A DNA stretch of 64,000 bases from Qipengyuania_B thermophila (GCF_004153605.1 NZ_SDSI01000002.1:310001-374000), one strand, 5' to 3'; positions 8,577-16,705 are shown, counted from the stretch's first letter. The notes: generated by a model not told the origin, from the letters alone. A program made the numbers and translations.

Positions 8577-8813
8577 ATGAGCGACATTCAGGAACGCGTT
8601 CACAAGATCGTCATCGAACATCTGGGCGTCGAAGCCGACAAGGTTTCGCCCGATGCGAGCTTCATCGATGATCTTGGCGCCGACAGCCTCGACATCGTCG
8701 AGTTGGTGATGGCCTTCGAAGAGGAATTCGGCGTCGAAATCCCCGATGACGCTGCCGAGAAGATCGCGACCGTGGGCGATGCCACGCGCTATATCGAGGA
8801 ACATCAGGGCTGA
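8577..8813 (+). CDS. acpP: Acyl carrier protein
   Basis: This 78-residue acidic protein carries growing acyl chains in type II fatty acid synthesis. The phosphopantetheine attachment motif GADSLDIVEL is present with Ser37. The sequence from MSDIQERVHKIVIEHLGV to the end matches housekeeping AcpP throughout. The start is fixed by AAGAGGA seven bases upstream. fabF follows on the same strand after 130 bp containing two hairpins. Confidence 0.98.
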   Translation: MSDIQERVHKIVIEHLGVEADKVSPDASFIDDLGADSLDIVELVMAFEEEFGVEIPDDAAEKIATVGDATRYIEEHQG

Positions 8814-8824
8814 TGCTGCCGGCG

Positions 8825-8854
8825 GGTGAAAGGTAGCCTAGGCTCACCTTCACC
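8825..8854 (+). terminator. First hairpin in the acpP-fabF gap
   Basis: GGTGAA (8825-8830) pairs with TTCACC (8849-8854), GGT (8832-8834) with ACC (8846-8848), and AGCC with GGCT around a tight TA centre. One base is bulged on each side. It starts 12 bases after the acpP stop and looks like a terminator or a processing/stability element for the short acpP mRNA. Confidence 0.5.
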
Positions 8855-8875
8855 GCGCCAATGCGGGTCGATGAC

Positions 8876-8903
8876 AGGCTCGGCCCGGTGACGGGCCGGG
8901 CCT
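8876..8903 (+). terminator. Second hairpin in the acpP-fabF gap
   Basis: AGGC-T-CGGCCCG (8876-8887) pairs with CGGGCCG-G-GCCT (8892-8903) across a GTGA tetraloop: 11 Watson-Crick pairs plus one T-G wobble. The following bases GCTTGCGTCT are only weakly U-rich. Its position 40 bases before fabF suggests partial uncoupling of fabF from acpP. Confidence 0.5.
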
Positions 8904-8943
8904 GCTTGCGTCTGGCCGCCAAGACAGACTGCTGGAGGTGCTG

Positions 8944-10203
8944 ATGCGACGTGTGGTGGTGACCGGATTGGGGCTTGTCTCGCCGCTTGGCGGGGATGTC
9001 GAGACCACCTGGGCCAACCTGCTGGCCGGCAAGAGCGGTGCCGGACCGATCACGCGCTTCGATGCCTCGACGCAGAAGTGCCGCATCGCCTGCGAGGTGA
9101 AGGACCGTGATCATCCCTGGGGCTTCGACCCCGACCGGCGGGTCGATCCAAAGGTGCAGCGGCAGGTCGACCGCTTCATCGTCTATGGCATCGACGCGGC
9201 CGGACAGGCGCTCGAGGATGCCGGCCTGACCGAGATGGACGCGGCTCTCAGGGAACGCACCGGCTGTTCCATCGGCTCGGGCATCGGCGGGCTGCCGGGC
9301 ATAGAGAGCGAATCGATCGTGCTGCACGAGCGCGGTCCTGGCCGCGTGTCTCCGCATTTCGTCCACGGAAGGCTGATCAACCTCGTGTCGGGTCAGGTGT
9401 CGATCCGCTACGGGCTGATGGGGCCGAACCATGCGGTCGTCACGGCGTGCTCCACGGGCGCCCACTCGATCGGCGATGCGGCGCGGATGATCCGCGACGA
9501 CGATGCCGACGTCATGCTGGCGGGCGGGTCCGAATCGACCATCAACCCGCTGGGTGTGGCCGGTTTCGCACAGGCGCGGGCGCTGAACAGCAGCTTCAAC
9601 GACCGTCCGGAGGCGGCAAGCCGCCCGTATGATCGCGGCCGTGACGGCTTCGTCATGGGCGAGGGCGCCGGCGTGGTCGTGCTCGAGGAGTATGAGCACG
9701 CGCGCGCGCGCGGGGCGCGGATCTACGCGGAGGTCGTCGGCTACGGCCTGTCGGGCGATGCGTACCACGTCACCGCTCCGCACCCGGAAGGGCGGGGCGC
9801 GGAGCTGGCGATGCGGATGGCCTTGCGCAAGGCCGGTCTCGCACCGGCGGACATCGACTACATCAACGCGCATGGCACATCGACCATGGCCGACACGATC
9901 GAACTTGCGGCGGCCAAGCGGGTCTTCGGCGACGATCTTGGCGGAGCATCAATGTCGAGCACCAAGAGCGCGATCGGCCATCTGCTCGGAGGTGCGGGGG
10001 CGGTGGAAACCATCTTCTGCGTCCTGGCGATCCGGGATCAGGTCGTTCCGCCGACGCTGAACCTCGACGATCCCGACGAGGGGACCGAAGGGGTGGACCT
10101 CGTGCCGCACACCGCCCGTCGCCGCCCGGTGCGGGCAGCGCTGAACAACAGCTTCGGGTTCGGCGGCACCAACGCCTCGCTGATCGTGCGCCAGGTCGAC
10201 TGA
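8944..10203 (+). CDS. fabF: Beta-ketoacyl-ACP synthase II
   Basis: It condenses malonyl-ACP with acyl-ACP in fatty acid elongation. The Cys-His-His triad is visible in the 419-residue thiolase fold: C169 in VTACSTGAH, H310 in NAHGTST and H346 in KSAIGHLLGGAG. The GTG at 8938 overlaps the GGAGG Shine-Dalgarno (8934-8938), so the ATG at 8944 is the better start. The next gene, mltG, begins one base after the stop. Confidence 0.96.
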   Translation: MRRVVVTGLGLVSPLGGDVETTWANLLAGKSGAGPITRFDASTQKCRIACEVKDRDHPWGFDPDRRVDPKVQRQVDRFIVYGIDAAGQALEDAGLTEMDAALRERTGCSIGSGIGGLPGIESESIVLHERGPGRVSPHFVHGRLINLVSGQVSIRYGLMGPNHAVVTACSTGAHSIGDAARMIRDDDADVMLAGGSESTINPLGVAGFAQARALNSSFNDRPEAASRPYDRGRDGFVMGEGAGVVVLEEYEHARARGARIYAEVVGYGLSGDAYHVTAPHPEGRGAELAMRMALRKAGLAPADIDYINAHGTSTMADTIELAAAKRVFGDDLGGASMSSTKSAIGHLLGGAGAVETIFCVLAIRDQVVPPTLNLDDPDEGTEGVDLVPHTARRRPVRAALNNSFGFGGTNASLIVRQVD

Positions 10204-10204
10204 C

Positions 10205-11173
10205 ATGGCTCGCCGGCTCGCTCTGGCAGGCGTCGCCGGGGCGCTGGTCCTGCTAGCGGGGCTCCTTTGGCTGGTCGTCCCATGGTACGCCTCGGGTCCC
10301 GCCGAGAGCGACACGACCTTCACCGTGGCTGAAGGCGCGTCTCTCAGGACCGTCGCCGCGGCGCTGGCCGAGGCAGGGCTGATCTCGTCGGCTGACGGAT
10401 TCGTCCTGCGGGCGCGGGTGCTCGGCGGGTCCGGTCACGTGCGCGCCGGGGAGTTCGCCTTGCCGGCCGGAGCAAGCCCGGCGACGATCCTCGATACGCT
10501 TCAGTCGGGCGCCGTGATCCGGCGCCTCGTGACCATCCCTGAAGGGATGCCCTCCGTCCTCGTGCACGAGCGGCTGATGGCCGAACCCCTGCTCACCGGC
10601 AGCATACCGGTGCCGGCGGAAGGATCGGTGCTGCCCGACTCCTACGCCTTCGAACGCGGGGAAACCCGGCAGGCGGTGCTTGCGCGCATGCAGCGGGCGA
10701 TGCAGGCCGCGCTCTCCGAGGAGTGGGAGCGGCGCAGCGCCCGCGCCGTTGTCTCGACCCCCGCCGAAGCCGTCATCCTCGCTTCGGTCGTCGAGAAGGA
10801 GACCGGCCTTGCCAGCGAACGTCCGATGATCGCCGGAGCGCTGTCGAACCGGCTGCGCACGGGCATGCGCCTCGATGCCGACGCCACGACCATCTATCCG
10901 ATCACCCGCGGACGGCCGCTCGGCCGGATGATCCGCCGCTCGGAGCTCGACGATCCCAACCCTTACAACACGCGCGCCATCGCCGGCCTGCCGGCCGGGC
11001 CGATCACCAATCCCGGCCGCGACGCCATCCGTGCCGTGCTGAACCCGGCGGACACGGATGCGCTGTTCTACGTCGCCGACGGCAGCGGCGGACATGTGTT
11101 CGCCAGGACGCTGTCCGAACACAATGCCAACGTCGCCCGCTGGCGCGAGATCAGGCGTCAGCGGGGCATCTGA
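10205..11173 (+). CDS. mltG: Endolytic murein transglycosylase MltG (YceG family)
   Basis: It cleaves nascent glycan strands in the periplasm, anchored by one N-terminal membrane helix (about residues 5-28). The catalytic motif ASVVEKETG contains the Glu (E197) equivalent to E. coli E218, and the C-terminal signature NPYNTRAIAGLPAGPITNPG is present (split: NPYNTR, then GLPAGPI and NPGR). The length of 322 is normal. The fabF-mltG pairing is conserved in alphaproteobacteria. Its stop codon overlaps the next gene's start as TGATG. Confidence 0.95.
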   Translation: MARRLALAGVAGALVLLAGLLWLVVPWYASGPAESDTTFTVAEGASLRTVAAALAEAGLISSADGFVLRARVLGGSGHVRAGEFALPAGASPATILDTLQSGAVIRRLVTIPEGMPSVLVHERLMAEPLLTGSIPVPAEGSVLPDSYAFERGETRQAVLARMQRAMQAALSEEWERRSARAVVSTPAEAVILASVVEKETGLASERPMIAGALSNRLRTGMRLDADATTIYPITRGRPLGRMIRRSELDDPNPYNTRAIAGLPAGPITNPGRDAIRAVLNPADTDALFYVADGSGGHVFARTLSEHNANVARWREIRRQRGI

Positions 11174-11712
11174 TGGGCGCGGGACATCCGTCCGGTGCCG
11201 AACCCCTCATCCTGACCACCATGCTCCCCGCCGATCTGCACGGGTGGGCTACCGACCTGCGCACCCGGCACTTCCCCGCCGAGCGCAATCACCTCAAGGC
11301 CCACGTCACCCTTTTCCATGCCTTGCCGCACTTCCTGGAGGCGGAGCTCATCACGCTGCTCGGGCGTCTTGCGGCGGAGCAGGCGCCGGTCGCGGCCCGC
11401 CTCGAGGGCATCATGTCCCTTGGTCGGGGGACGGCCCTGCAGCTCGCCAGCCCCGCCATGCTGGCTCTGCGCGACCGCATCGCCGCGCATCTTCACGGCA
11501 GCCTCACGGCCCAGGATCAGCATCGCCCGCGTCTTCACGTGACGGTGCAGAACAAGGTGTCTCCCGAGGACGCCAAGGCTCTCCAGCGGCAGCTTGCCGC
11601 GCAGGTGCGGCCGCGCAGCTTCGCCTTTCCCGGCCTCTCGCTGCACCGCTACCGCGGCGGTCCATGGGATCATGTGCGCGACTTCCGTTTTCGCGGGACA
11701 CAGCGCGGTTGA
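11173..11712 (+). CDS. 2H phosphoesterase / 2'-5' RNA ligase-like protein
   Basis: This 179-residue protein has the two His-x-Thr motifs of the 2H superfamily: HVT at residues 44-46 (KAHVTLFHALP) and HVT at 122-124 (RLHVTVQNKV). The C-terminal SLHRYRGGPWDHV is typical of bacterial members. These proteins act on 2',3'-cyclic or 2'-5' RNA linkages, but the substrate here is unknown. It is translationally coupled to mltG by TGATG. The tRNA-Met promoter begins inside its last codons. Confidence 0.82.
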   Translation: MGAGHPSGAEPLILTTMLPADLHGWATDLRTRHFPAERNHLKAHVTLFHALPHFLEAELITLLGRLAAEQAPVAARLEGIMSLGRGTALQLASPAMLALRDRIAAHLHGSLTAQDQHRPRLHVTVQNKVSPEDAKALQRQLAAQVRPRSFAFPGLSLHRYRGGPWDHVRDFRFRGTQRG

Positions 11713-11737
11713 CCCGCGCCACGGCATTTCCTAGGTG
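11709..11737 (+). promoter_or_regulatory. tRNA-Met promoter (TTGACC-N17-TAGGTG)
   Basis: TTGACC (11709-11714) overlaps the stop codon of the preceding gene. TAGGTG (11732-11737) lies 17 nt further on and ends 13 bases before the mature tRNA. Confidence 0.6.
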
Positions 11738-11750
11738 CGGGTCGCACCGG

Positions 11751-11827
11751 GGCGGAGTAGCTCAGCCGGTTAGAGCAGCGGAATCATAATCCGCGTGTCG
11801 GGGGTTCGAGTCCCTCCTCCGCTACCA
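11751..11827 (+). tRNA. tRNA-Met (CAT), elongator type
   Basis: This is a 77-nt cloverleaf including the encoded CCA. The anticodon stem GCGGA/TCCGC encloses the loop ATCATAA, giving anticodon CAT. The T-arm is GGGGG-TTCGAGT-CCCTC. The 5' half of the acceptor stem (GGCGGAG) pairs with CTCCGCT, leaving a G1-U72 wobble. It lacks the GGG/CCC anticodon-stem pairs of the initiator. Ile2 (k2CAU) cannot be fully excluded by eye. Confidence 0.9.
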
Positions 11828-11861
11828 TTACCCGCGAAGGCCCGGCTGGCCGCCGGGGACT

Positions 11862-12260
11862 TCAGCCTTCCTCCTCCAGCAGGTGCATGTCGTCATCGGA
11901 GAAGCCGAAATGATGGCCCGCCTCGTGGATGGTCACGTGACGGATGAGATCGTCGAGATCGACGCCGGTCTCCTGCTGCTCGAGCAGCATGGGCTGCCGG
12001 AACAGCGAAATGCGCGGCGGGAGGTCGCCGGACGCCCAGATCGACTGATCGGGCAGGGGGCGCCCCTCGTACAGGCCTGACAGATCCCACGGATCGTCCA
12101 GCCCGACCGACGCCAGTTGCTCGGCGGTGGCGAACTCCTCCACCTCCAGCACCACCTGCGCCAGCGGAGCGCGGAACGGCTGCGGCAATCCGGCCAGCAC
12201 GGCCTGCGCACGCCGCATGAAGTAAACGGCGTCGGGTCCGTGCAGCAGGTCCTTGATCAT
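11862..12260 (-). CDS. Zincin-like metallopeptidase family protein (DUF1025)
   Basis: This 132-residue protein has the minimal zinc-protease motif HEAGHHFGFSDDD (HExxH at residues 112-116, with a following Asp), characteristic of the short family of putative zincins once called DUF1025. No signal peptide is seen, so it should be cytoplasmic. Whether members are active proteases is not settled. The ATG at 12260 has no Shine-Dalgarno sequence. A TATCGG lies just upstream of it, with TTGCGG 19 nt further. It is divergent from the PLD-family gene. Confidence 0.8.
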   Translation of the reverse strand: MIKDLLHGPDAVYFMRRAQAVLAGLPQPFRAPLAQVVLEVEEFATAEQLASVGLDDPWDLSGLYEGRPLPDQSIWASGDLPPRISLFRQPMLLEQQETGVDLDDLIRHVTIHEAGHHFGFSDDDMHLLEEEG

Positions 12261-12362
12261 GCGGCCGATATCGGCAGCGCGTCGGCGCCCCGCAAGAGCG
12301 ATGCGACACGGAGGTGGACGCGGCGGGCGCGTTGCGCCACAGCACGGCCGAGGGGAGTGTCG

Positions 12363-13901
12363 ATGACACAGGACATCAACGCCGCGCCCGGACGCGGCGC
12401 CGGCGACAGCGTCGAACCGGGGATCTGGCGCTTTGCCGTGGCCGAGCGCGCGAGTGTCGTCATCGATGCGGCCGATTATTTCGCCCACATGCAGCAGGCC
12501 ATGCTTGCCGCCAGGCGCCGCATCTTCCTCATCGGCTGGGACTTCGATCCCCGCATTCATCTCACGCGCGGGCGGCGCTGGTTCCAGAAGGGGCTGCGCC
12601 GGACCTATCCTTCGCGCTTGGGCAGCTTCTTCGTCTGGCTCGTGCGCAAGAGCAGGACGCTTGAAATCCGCATCCTCAAATGGAACGTCAGCGGCCTGTT
12701 CCTCGCCGCCAAGCCGCAGCTGTGGCCGGATCTCCTGCGCTGGTGGCCGCACCGGCGGATCGATTTCAAGTTCGACAGCGCACACCCTCTCGGGTGCAGC
12801 CACCACCAGAAGATCGTGGTCCTTGACGACCGTCTGGCTGCCTGCGGCGGCATCGACATGACGGTGAAGCGGTGGGACGACCGCGAACATCGCACCAGGT
12901 CCGCGCGCCGGAGACTGCCGGGCGGGAAACCCTACGGCCCGTGGCATGACATCACCATGATGCTCGAAGGCGAGGTGGCGCAGACCCTGGCTCATCTTGG
13001 GCACACCCGCTGGGAGCGGGCGGCAGGCAGCCGTCTGCCGCGGATCGAGCCGCGCGAGGACAGCCTCTGGCCCGAGGACCTGCCGGTTCACTTCCGCAAC
13101 GTCGAGGTCGGCATCAGCCGGACGCAGGCGTGCTTCCGCGACTGGCCGCAGGTGAGCGAGATCGAAACGCTGTTCAAGGCGCACATCGCCCGCGCCCGCC
13201 GGTTCATCTACGCCGAGAGCCAGTATTTCGCCTCGCGGGCCGTGGCCGAAGCGATCATCGCGCGTCTCCAGCAGCCCGAGGCGCCGGAAATCGTCATCGT
13301 GCATCCGCCGCATGCGGATGGATGGCTGGAGCAGCAGGCGATGGATCATGCCCGCGCCGAGCTGGTGCGCCTCATCGAGGCGGCCGACCATGCCGGGCGA
13401 TTCTCTCTGTGGATGCCGTTCACCGACGACACCGCCATCTACGTCCATGCCAAGCTGATGATCGTCGACGACGAGGTGATCCGCATCGGGTCGGCGAACA
13501 TGAACAACCGCTCGCTGGGGCTGGACAGCGAGTGCGATCTCAGCATCGACTGCGCCCGTCCGGCCAATCGCGGCTGCGGAGAGATGATCGGGGCCATCCG
13601 CCGCTCGCTGCTGGCCGAGCATTGCGATGTGCCGGAAAGCGAGGTGGCGGCGCAGCTCGAAAAGGCCGGCAGCATGCGCGCCTTCATCGAGGATGCGGCA
13701 CGGCGGGAGGGTGCGCGGCGCACGCTGAGACGCTATGTGCCACCCGAACTCAACGCCGTTCAGGCAAAGCTTGCGGAGTCGGCCGTGCTCGACCCCGAGC
13801 GGCCGGAACTGATGTTCGAGCCTTACGCGCAAGGAGGGCTGTTCCGGACCGGGAGCCGGCTTGACCGCCTGCGCAAGCGATTGAGAAGGAAAGCCGCATG
13901 A
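12363..13901 (+). CDS. Phospholipase D superfamily protein
   Basis: This 512-residue enzyme has two HKD motifs: HHQKIVVLDD (H148, K150, D155) and HAKLMIVDD (H362, K364, D369), the latter followed by GSANMNNRS. The two-domain layout matches bacterial PLD-type enzymes that hydrolyse or transfer phosphatidyl groups, for example phospholipase D or cardiolipin-synthase-like proteins. It lacks the N-terminal membrane helices of classical cardiolipin synthases, and no signal peptide is visible. Its last codon overlaps the folE start (ATGA), so the two are translationally coupled. Confidence 0.85.
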   Translation: MTQDINAAPGRGAGDSVEPGIWRFAVAERASVVIDAADYFAHMQQAMLAARRRIFLIGWDFDPRIHLTRGRRWFQKGLRRTYPSRLGSFFVWLVRKSRTLEIRILKWNVSGLFLAAKPQLWPDLLRWWPHRRIDFKFDSAHPLGCSHHQKIVVLDDRLAACGGIDMTVKRWDDREHRTRSARRRLPGGKPYGPWHDITMMLEGEVAQTLAHLGHTRWERAAGSRLPRIEPREDSLWPEDLPVHFRNVEVGISRTQACFRDWPQVSEIETLFKAHIARARRFIYAESQYFASRAVAEAIIARLQQPEAPEIVIVHPPHADGWLEQQAMDHARAELVRLIEAADHAGRFSLWMPFTDDTAIYVHAKLMIVDDEVIRIGSANMNNRSLGLDSECDLSIDCARPANRGCGEMIGAIRRSLLAEHCDVPESEVAAQLEKAGSMRAFIEDAARREGARRTLRRYVPPELNAVQAKLAESAVLDPERPELMFEPYAQGGLFRTGSRLDRLRKRLRRKAA

Positions 13902-14506
13902 GCAGTCTCGTTGGACCTGACGAGGACCGGGCCGATGGCAAGCCTCCGGTCCCTGCCGAAGTGGCGGAGGCCGTGCGGACCCTGATCCGCTGGGCCGGCG
14001 ATGACCCCTCGCGCGAGGGGTTGCGCGACACGCCGCAGCGGGTGGCACGCGCCTGGAAGGAATACTGCCAGGGCTATGCCGAGGATCCCTCGATCCACCT
14101 GTCACGCGTGTTCGAGGAAGTCGGCGGCTACGACGAGATCGTGCTGCTTCGCGACATCCCGTTCCAGTCGCACTGCGAACACCACATGGCTCCCATCATC
14201 GGCAAGGCGGCGATCGCCTATCTGCCGCGCGACCGGGTGGTGGGCATCAGCAAGCTTGCCCGCGTGCTGCATGGCTATGCCCGGCGTCTCCAAGTGCAGG
14301 AGCGGCTGACGGCGGAGGTCGCCCGATGCGTGTGGGATCACCTGCGGCCGCACGGCGTGGCGGTCGTCATCGAGGCGAGCCACGCCTGCATGACCGCGCG
14401 CGGCGTCCGGACGCCGGGTGTCCAGATGGTGACCAGCAAGCTGCTTGGTTCGTTCCTCGAGGACGAGCGCAGCCGCAAGGAAGTGCTGAGCCTGATGGGC
14501 TACTGA
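13898..14506 (+). CDS. folE: GTP cyclohydrolase I
   Basis: It converts GTP to 7,8-dihydroneopterin triphosphate, the first step of folate (and queuosine) synthesis. In its 202 residues one sees the zinc/active-site stretch SHCEHHMAPI, GISKLARV and the C-terminal SHACMTARGVR, all diagnostic of the FolE1 type. The ATG overlaps the stop of the PLD gene. An inverted repeat follows the stop codon. Confidence 0.97.
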   Translation: MSSLVGPDEDRADGKPPVPAEVAEAVRTLIRWAGDDPSREGLRDTPQRVARAWKEYCQGYAEDPSIHLSRVFEEVGGYDEIVLLRDIPFQSHCEHHMAPIIGKAAIAYLPRDRVVGISKLARVLHGYARRLQVQERLTAEVARCVWDHLRPHGVAVVIEASHACMTARGVRTPGVQMVTSKLLGSFLEDERSRKEVLSLMGY

Positions 14507-14523
14507 CGTCCGTGCGGGCCGCC

Positions 14524-14544
14524 GCGATGCCGGTGCGGCATCGC
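14524..14544. terminator. Hairpin after folE
   Basis: GCGATGCC (14524-14531) and GGCATCGC (14537-14544) form an 8-bp perfect stem with a GGTGC loop, 17 bases past the folE stop and between convergent genes. It can be extended by three outer pairs with one bulge. Confidence 0.5.
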
Positions 14545-14586
14545 CGGGTAGCTGGGTCGGTCAGCGACGCGCGCGGGTTGCCGGCG

Positions 14587-14605
14587 GAAGGTGTCCGGCA
14601 CCTTC
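14587..14605 (-). terminator. Hairpin at the 3' end of the peroxiredoxin gene
   Basis: GAAGGTG (14587-14593) pairs with CACCTTC (14599-14605) across a 5-nt loop. The stem overlaps the peroxiredoxin stop codon on the minus strand. There is no U-tract. Confidence 0.3.
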
Positions 14606-15083
14606 AGAGCTGGCCGAGCAGATGCTCCGCGCTCGACACCAAAAAATCGCCCGGCTGCTCGACGTTGAGGTGGGTGATCACCCCGTCCTTCACCAGCATG
14701 GAGAAGCGCTGTCCACGCTGACCCATGCCGAAGGCCGACCCGTCCATCGTCAGTCCGAGCGCCTTGGCGAACTCGCCGTTCCCGTCGCTCAGCATGGTGA
14801 TGCCGTCGGCGCCGTTCTCCTTCTGCCAGGCGGAAAGGACGAAGGCATCGTTGACCGCCGTGCAGGCGATCTCGTCCACACCCTTCGCCCGCAGCGCGTC
14901 CGCATGCTCGACAAAGCCGGGGAGGTGCTTGGCGGAGCAGGTGGGCGTGTAGGCACCGGGCACGGAGAACAGCGCCACGGTCCGGCCGGCGAAGTATTCG
15001 CGCGCGTTGACCTTCTCCGGTCCCGATCCGGTCACCTTGACGAGTTGCACGTCGGGGATCGTGTCGCCTGTCGTGATGGTCAT
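14604..15083 (-). CDS. Peroxiredoxin, Prx5 / glutaredoxin-type
   Basis: It reduces H2O2 or organic peroxides. The 159-residue protein carries the Prx5 active-site motif VPGAYTPTCS with peroxidatic Cys49, and the family tail GGDFLVSSAEHLLGQL-like end (here GDFLVSSAEHLL). A second cysteine at ACTAVNDAF (about 76) could resolve in an atypical 2-Cys mechanism. It is divergent from ahcY. OxyR lies 10 kb away, and I see nothing that proves control by it. Confidence 0.92.
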   Translation of the reverse strand: MTITTGDTIPDVQLVKVTGSGPEKVNAREYFAGRTVALFSVPGAYTPTCSAKHLPGFVEHADALRAKGVDEIACTAVNDAFVLSAWQKENGADGITMLSDGNGEFAKALGLTMDGSAFGMGQRGQRFSMLVKDGVITHLNVEQPGDFLVSSAEHLLGQL

Positions 15084-15127
15084 CGCTGCACTGTCCTTTC
15101 GCTCTGCGCCCGCGAAGGGGCAACCGG

Positions 15128-15155
15128 GTCATAGCCAAGCAGGGAGCCGACACAA
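15128..15155 (-). promoter_or_regulatory. Candidate peroxiredoxin promoter (TTGTGT-N16-TATGAC)
   Basis: On the minus strand TTGTGT (15155-15150) and TATGAC (15133-15128) are 16 nt apart. The predicted start near 15121 gives a 38-nt leader containing AAAGGA. Confidence 0.35.
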
Positions 15156-15169
15156 GCCCGCGCGTTCGG

Positions 15170-15198
15170 TTGCTCTTGGCGGCGGCAGACGCTAAGTG
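15170..15198 (+). promoter_or_regulatory. Candidate ahcY promoter (TTGCTC-N17-TAAGTG)
   Basis: TTGCTC (15170-15175) and TAAGTG (15193-15198) with a 17-nt spacer predict +1 near 15205 and a leader of about 91 nt before the GTG. The leader is GC-rich and foldable, but I cannot match it to a known SAM or SAH riboswitch. Confidence 0.45.
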
Positions 15199-15295
15199 CC
15201 CGCGCGAACCCTCTCCGGCTCCCGTGGCCGGGTTTCCTCCGATGCCGTGCTTCCGGCGCCCGGCCGCAAGACCGGCTTTCCCGAAAGGATCCTTC

Positions 15296-16705
15296 GTGCC
15301 GCATACGTCCGATTTCGTCGTCAAGGACATCACCCTCGCGGATTTCGGCCGTGACGAGATCGCCATTGCCGAGACCGAGATGCCGGGTCTCATGGCGCTG
15401 CGCGAGGAGTATGGCGAAAGCCAGCCGCTCAAGGGCGCGCGCATCACCGGCAGCCTGCACATGACCATCCAGACCGCGGTGCTGATCGAGACGCTGGTGG
15501 CGCTGGGCGCGGAGGTTCGTTGGGCCACGTGCAACATCTTCTCGACGCAGGACCACGCCGCTGCGGCCATTGCCGCGCGGGGGATCCCGGTGTTCGCGGT
15601 CAAGGGCGAGAGCCTGGCCGACTACTGGGACTATGTGGGCCGGATCTTCGACTGGTCCACCGCCGATGACGCCGAGAGGACGGCCAATCTCATCCTCGAC
15701 GATGGCGGCGATGCCACCATGTTCGCCCTGTGGGGAGCGCGGCTCGAAGCAGGGGAGAGCCTGCCCGAGCCGGGCAACGCCGAGGAGGTCGAATTCCAGC
15801 GCGCGCTCAAGGCCTTCGTGGCGGAGCGGCCGGGCTATCTCACCCGTTCGGTCAGGAACATCCGCGGGGTTTCGGAAGAGACCACCACCGGCGTGATGCG
15901 GCTGTATCAGATCGCAAAGCAGGGCAAGCTTCCGTTCCCGGCGATCAACGTCAACGACAGCGTGACCAAGTCCAAGTTCGACAACCTCTACGGCTGCAAG
16001 GAGTCGCTGGTCGACGCGATCCGGCGCGCGACGGACGTGATGCTGGCGGGCAAGGTTGCATGCGTCGCCGGCTACGGCGATGTCGGCAAGGGATCAGCGG
16101 CGTCGCTGCGCAATGGCGGGGCGCGCGTGCTGGTGACCGAGATCGATCCCATCTGCGCGCTTCAGGCGGCGATGGACGGCTACGAGGTCGTCACCATGGA
16201 CGATGCGGTGACCCGCGCCGACATCTTCGTCACCGCGACCGGCAACGAGGACGTGATCACGGCCGAGCACATGAAGGCGATGAAGCCCATGGCGATCGTG
16301 TGCAACATCGGCCACTTCGATAGCGAAATCCAGATTTCGGCCCTGTCGAATTACGAGTGGAAGGAGATCAAGGAGGGGACCGACCTCGTGACCTTCCCGG
16401 ACGGCAAGGCGATCATCGTCCTCGCCAAGGGCCGGCTTGTCAATCTGGGGTGCGCGACGGGACACCCCAGCTTCGTCATGAGCGCCAGCTTCACCAATCA
16501 GGTGCTCGCCCAGATCGAGCTGTTCACCAAGGCCGACGCGTACCGGAACGAGGTCTATGTCCTGCCCAAGCACCTGGACGAGAAAGTTGCGGCGCTGCAC
16601 CTCGACAAGCTCGGAGTCCGGCTGTCGCAGCTCACCCCGCGTCAGGCCGACTACATCGGTGTTCCGCAGCAAGGCCCGTTCAAGCCGGATCACTACCGCT
16701 ACTGA
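15296..16705 (+). CDS. ahcY: Adenosylhomocysteinase
   Basis: It hydrolyses S-adenosylhomocysteine to adenosine and homocysteine, regenerating methyl donors. The 469-residue protein has NAD-binding GYGDVGKGSA, the catalytic region NVNDSVTKSKFDN and the C-terminal KPDHYRY typical of the family. The start is a GTG at 15296, preceded six bases upstream by AAAGGA. The Shine-Dalgarno sequence lies in the palindrome AAGGATCCTT (15285-15294). Upstream in-frame sequence is not family-like. divL follows. Confidence 0.96.
   Translation: MPHTSDFVVKDITLADFGRDEIAIAETEMPGLMALREEYGESQPLKGARITGSLHMTIQTAVLIETLVALGAEVRWATCNIFSTQDHAAAAIAARGIPVFAVKGESLADYWDYVGRIFDWSTADDAERTANLILDDGGDATMFALWGARLEAGESLPEPGNAEEVEFQRALKAFVAERPGYLTRSVRNIRGVSEETTTGVMRLYQIAKQGKLPFPAINVNDSVTKSKFDNLYGCKESLVDAIRRATDVMLAGKVACVAGYGDVGKGSAASLRNGGARVLVTEIDPICALQAAMDGYEVVTMDDAVTRADIFVTATGNEDVITAEHMKAMKPMAIVCNIGHFDSEIQISALSNYEWKEIKEGTDLVTFPDGKAIIVLAKGRLVNLGCATGHPSFVMSASFTNQVLAQIELFTKADAYRNEVYVLPKHLDEKVAALHLDKLGVRLSQLTPRQADYIGVPQQGPFKPDHYRY

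Noticed and set aside
11751..11827. tRNA-Met read as initiator tRNA
   Set aside because: The acceptor end has a G1-U72 wobble rather than the C1-A72-type mismatch, and the anticodon stem lacks three consecutive G-C pairs next to the loop, so the elongator form is favoured.
11862..14105. Long minus-strand open frame (747 codons) across the PLD and folE genes
   Set aside because: Only its last 132 codons resemble a protein family (the zincin-like gene). The rest is antisense to well-supported PLD and folE coding sequence and reads as low-complexity Arg/Ala/Pro.
15084..15295. SAH or SAM riboswitch before ahcY
   Set aside because: I could not find the conserved GAGGNGCGCUGC core of the SAH motif or a SAM-II-like pseudoknot. 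The leader is reported only as unexplained structure.
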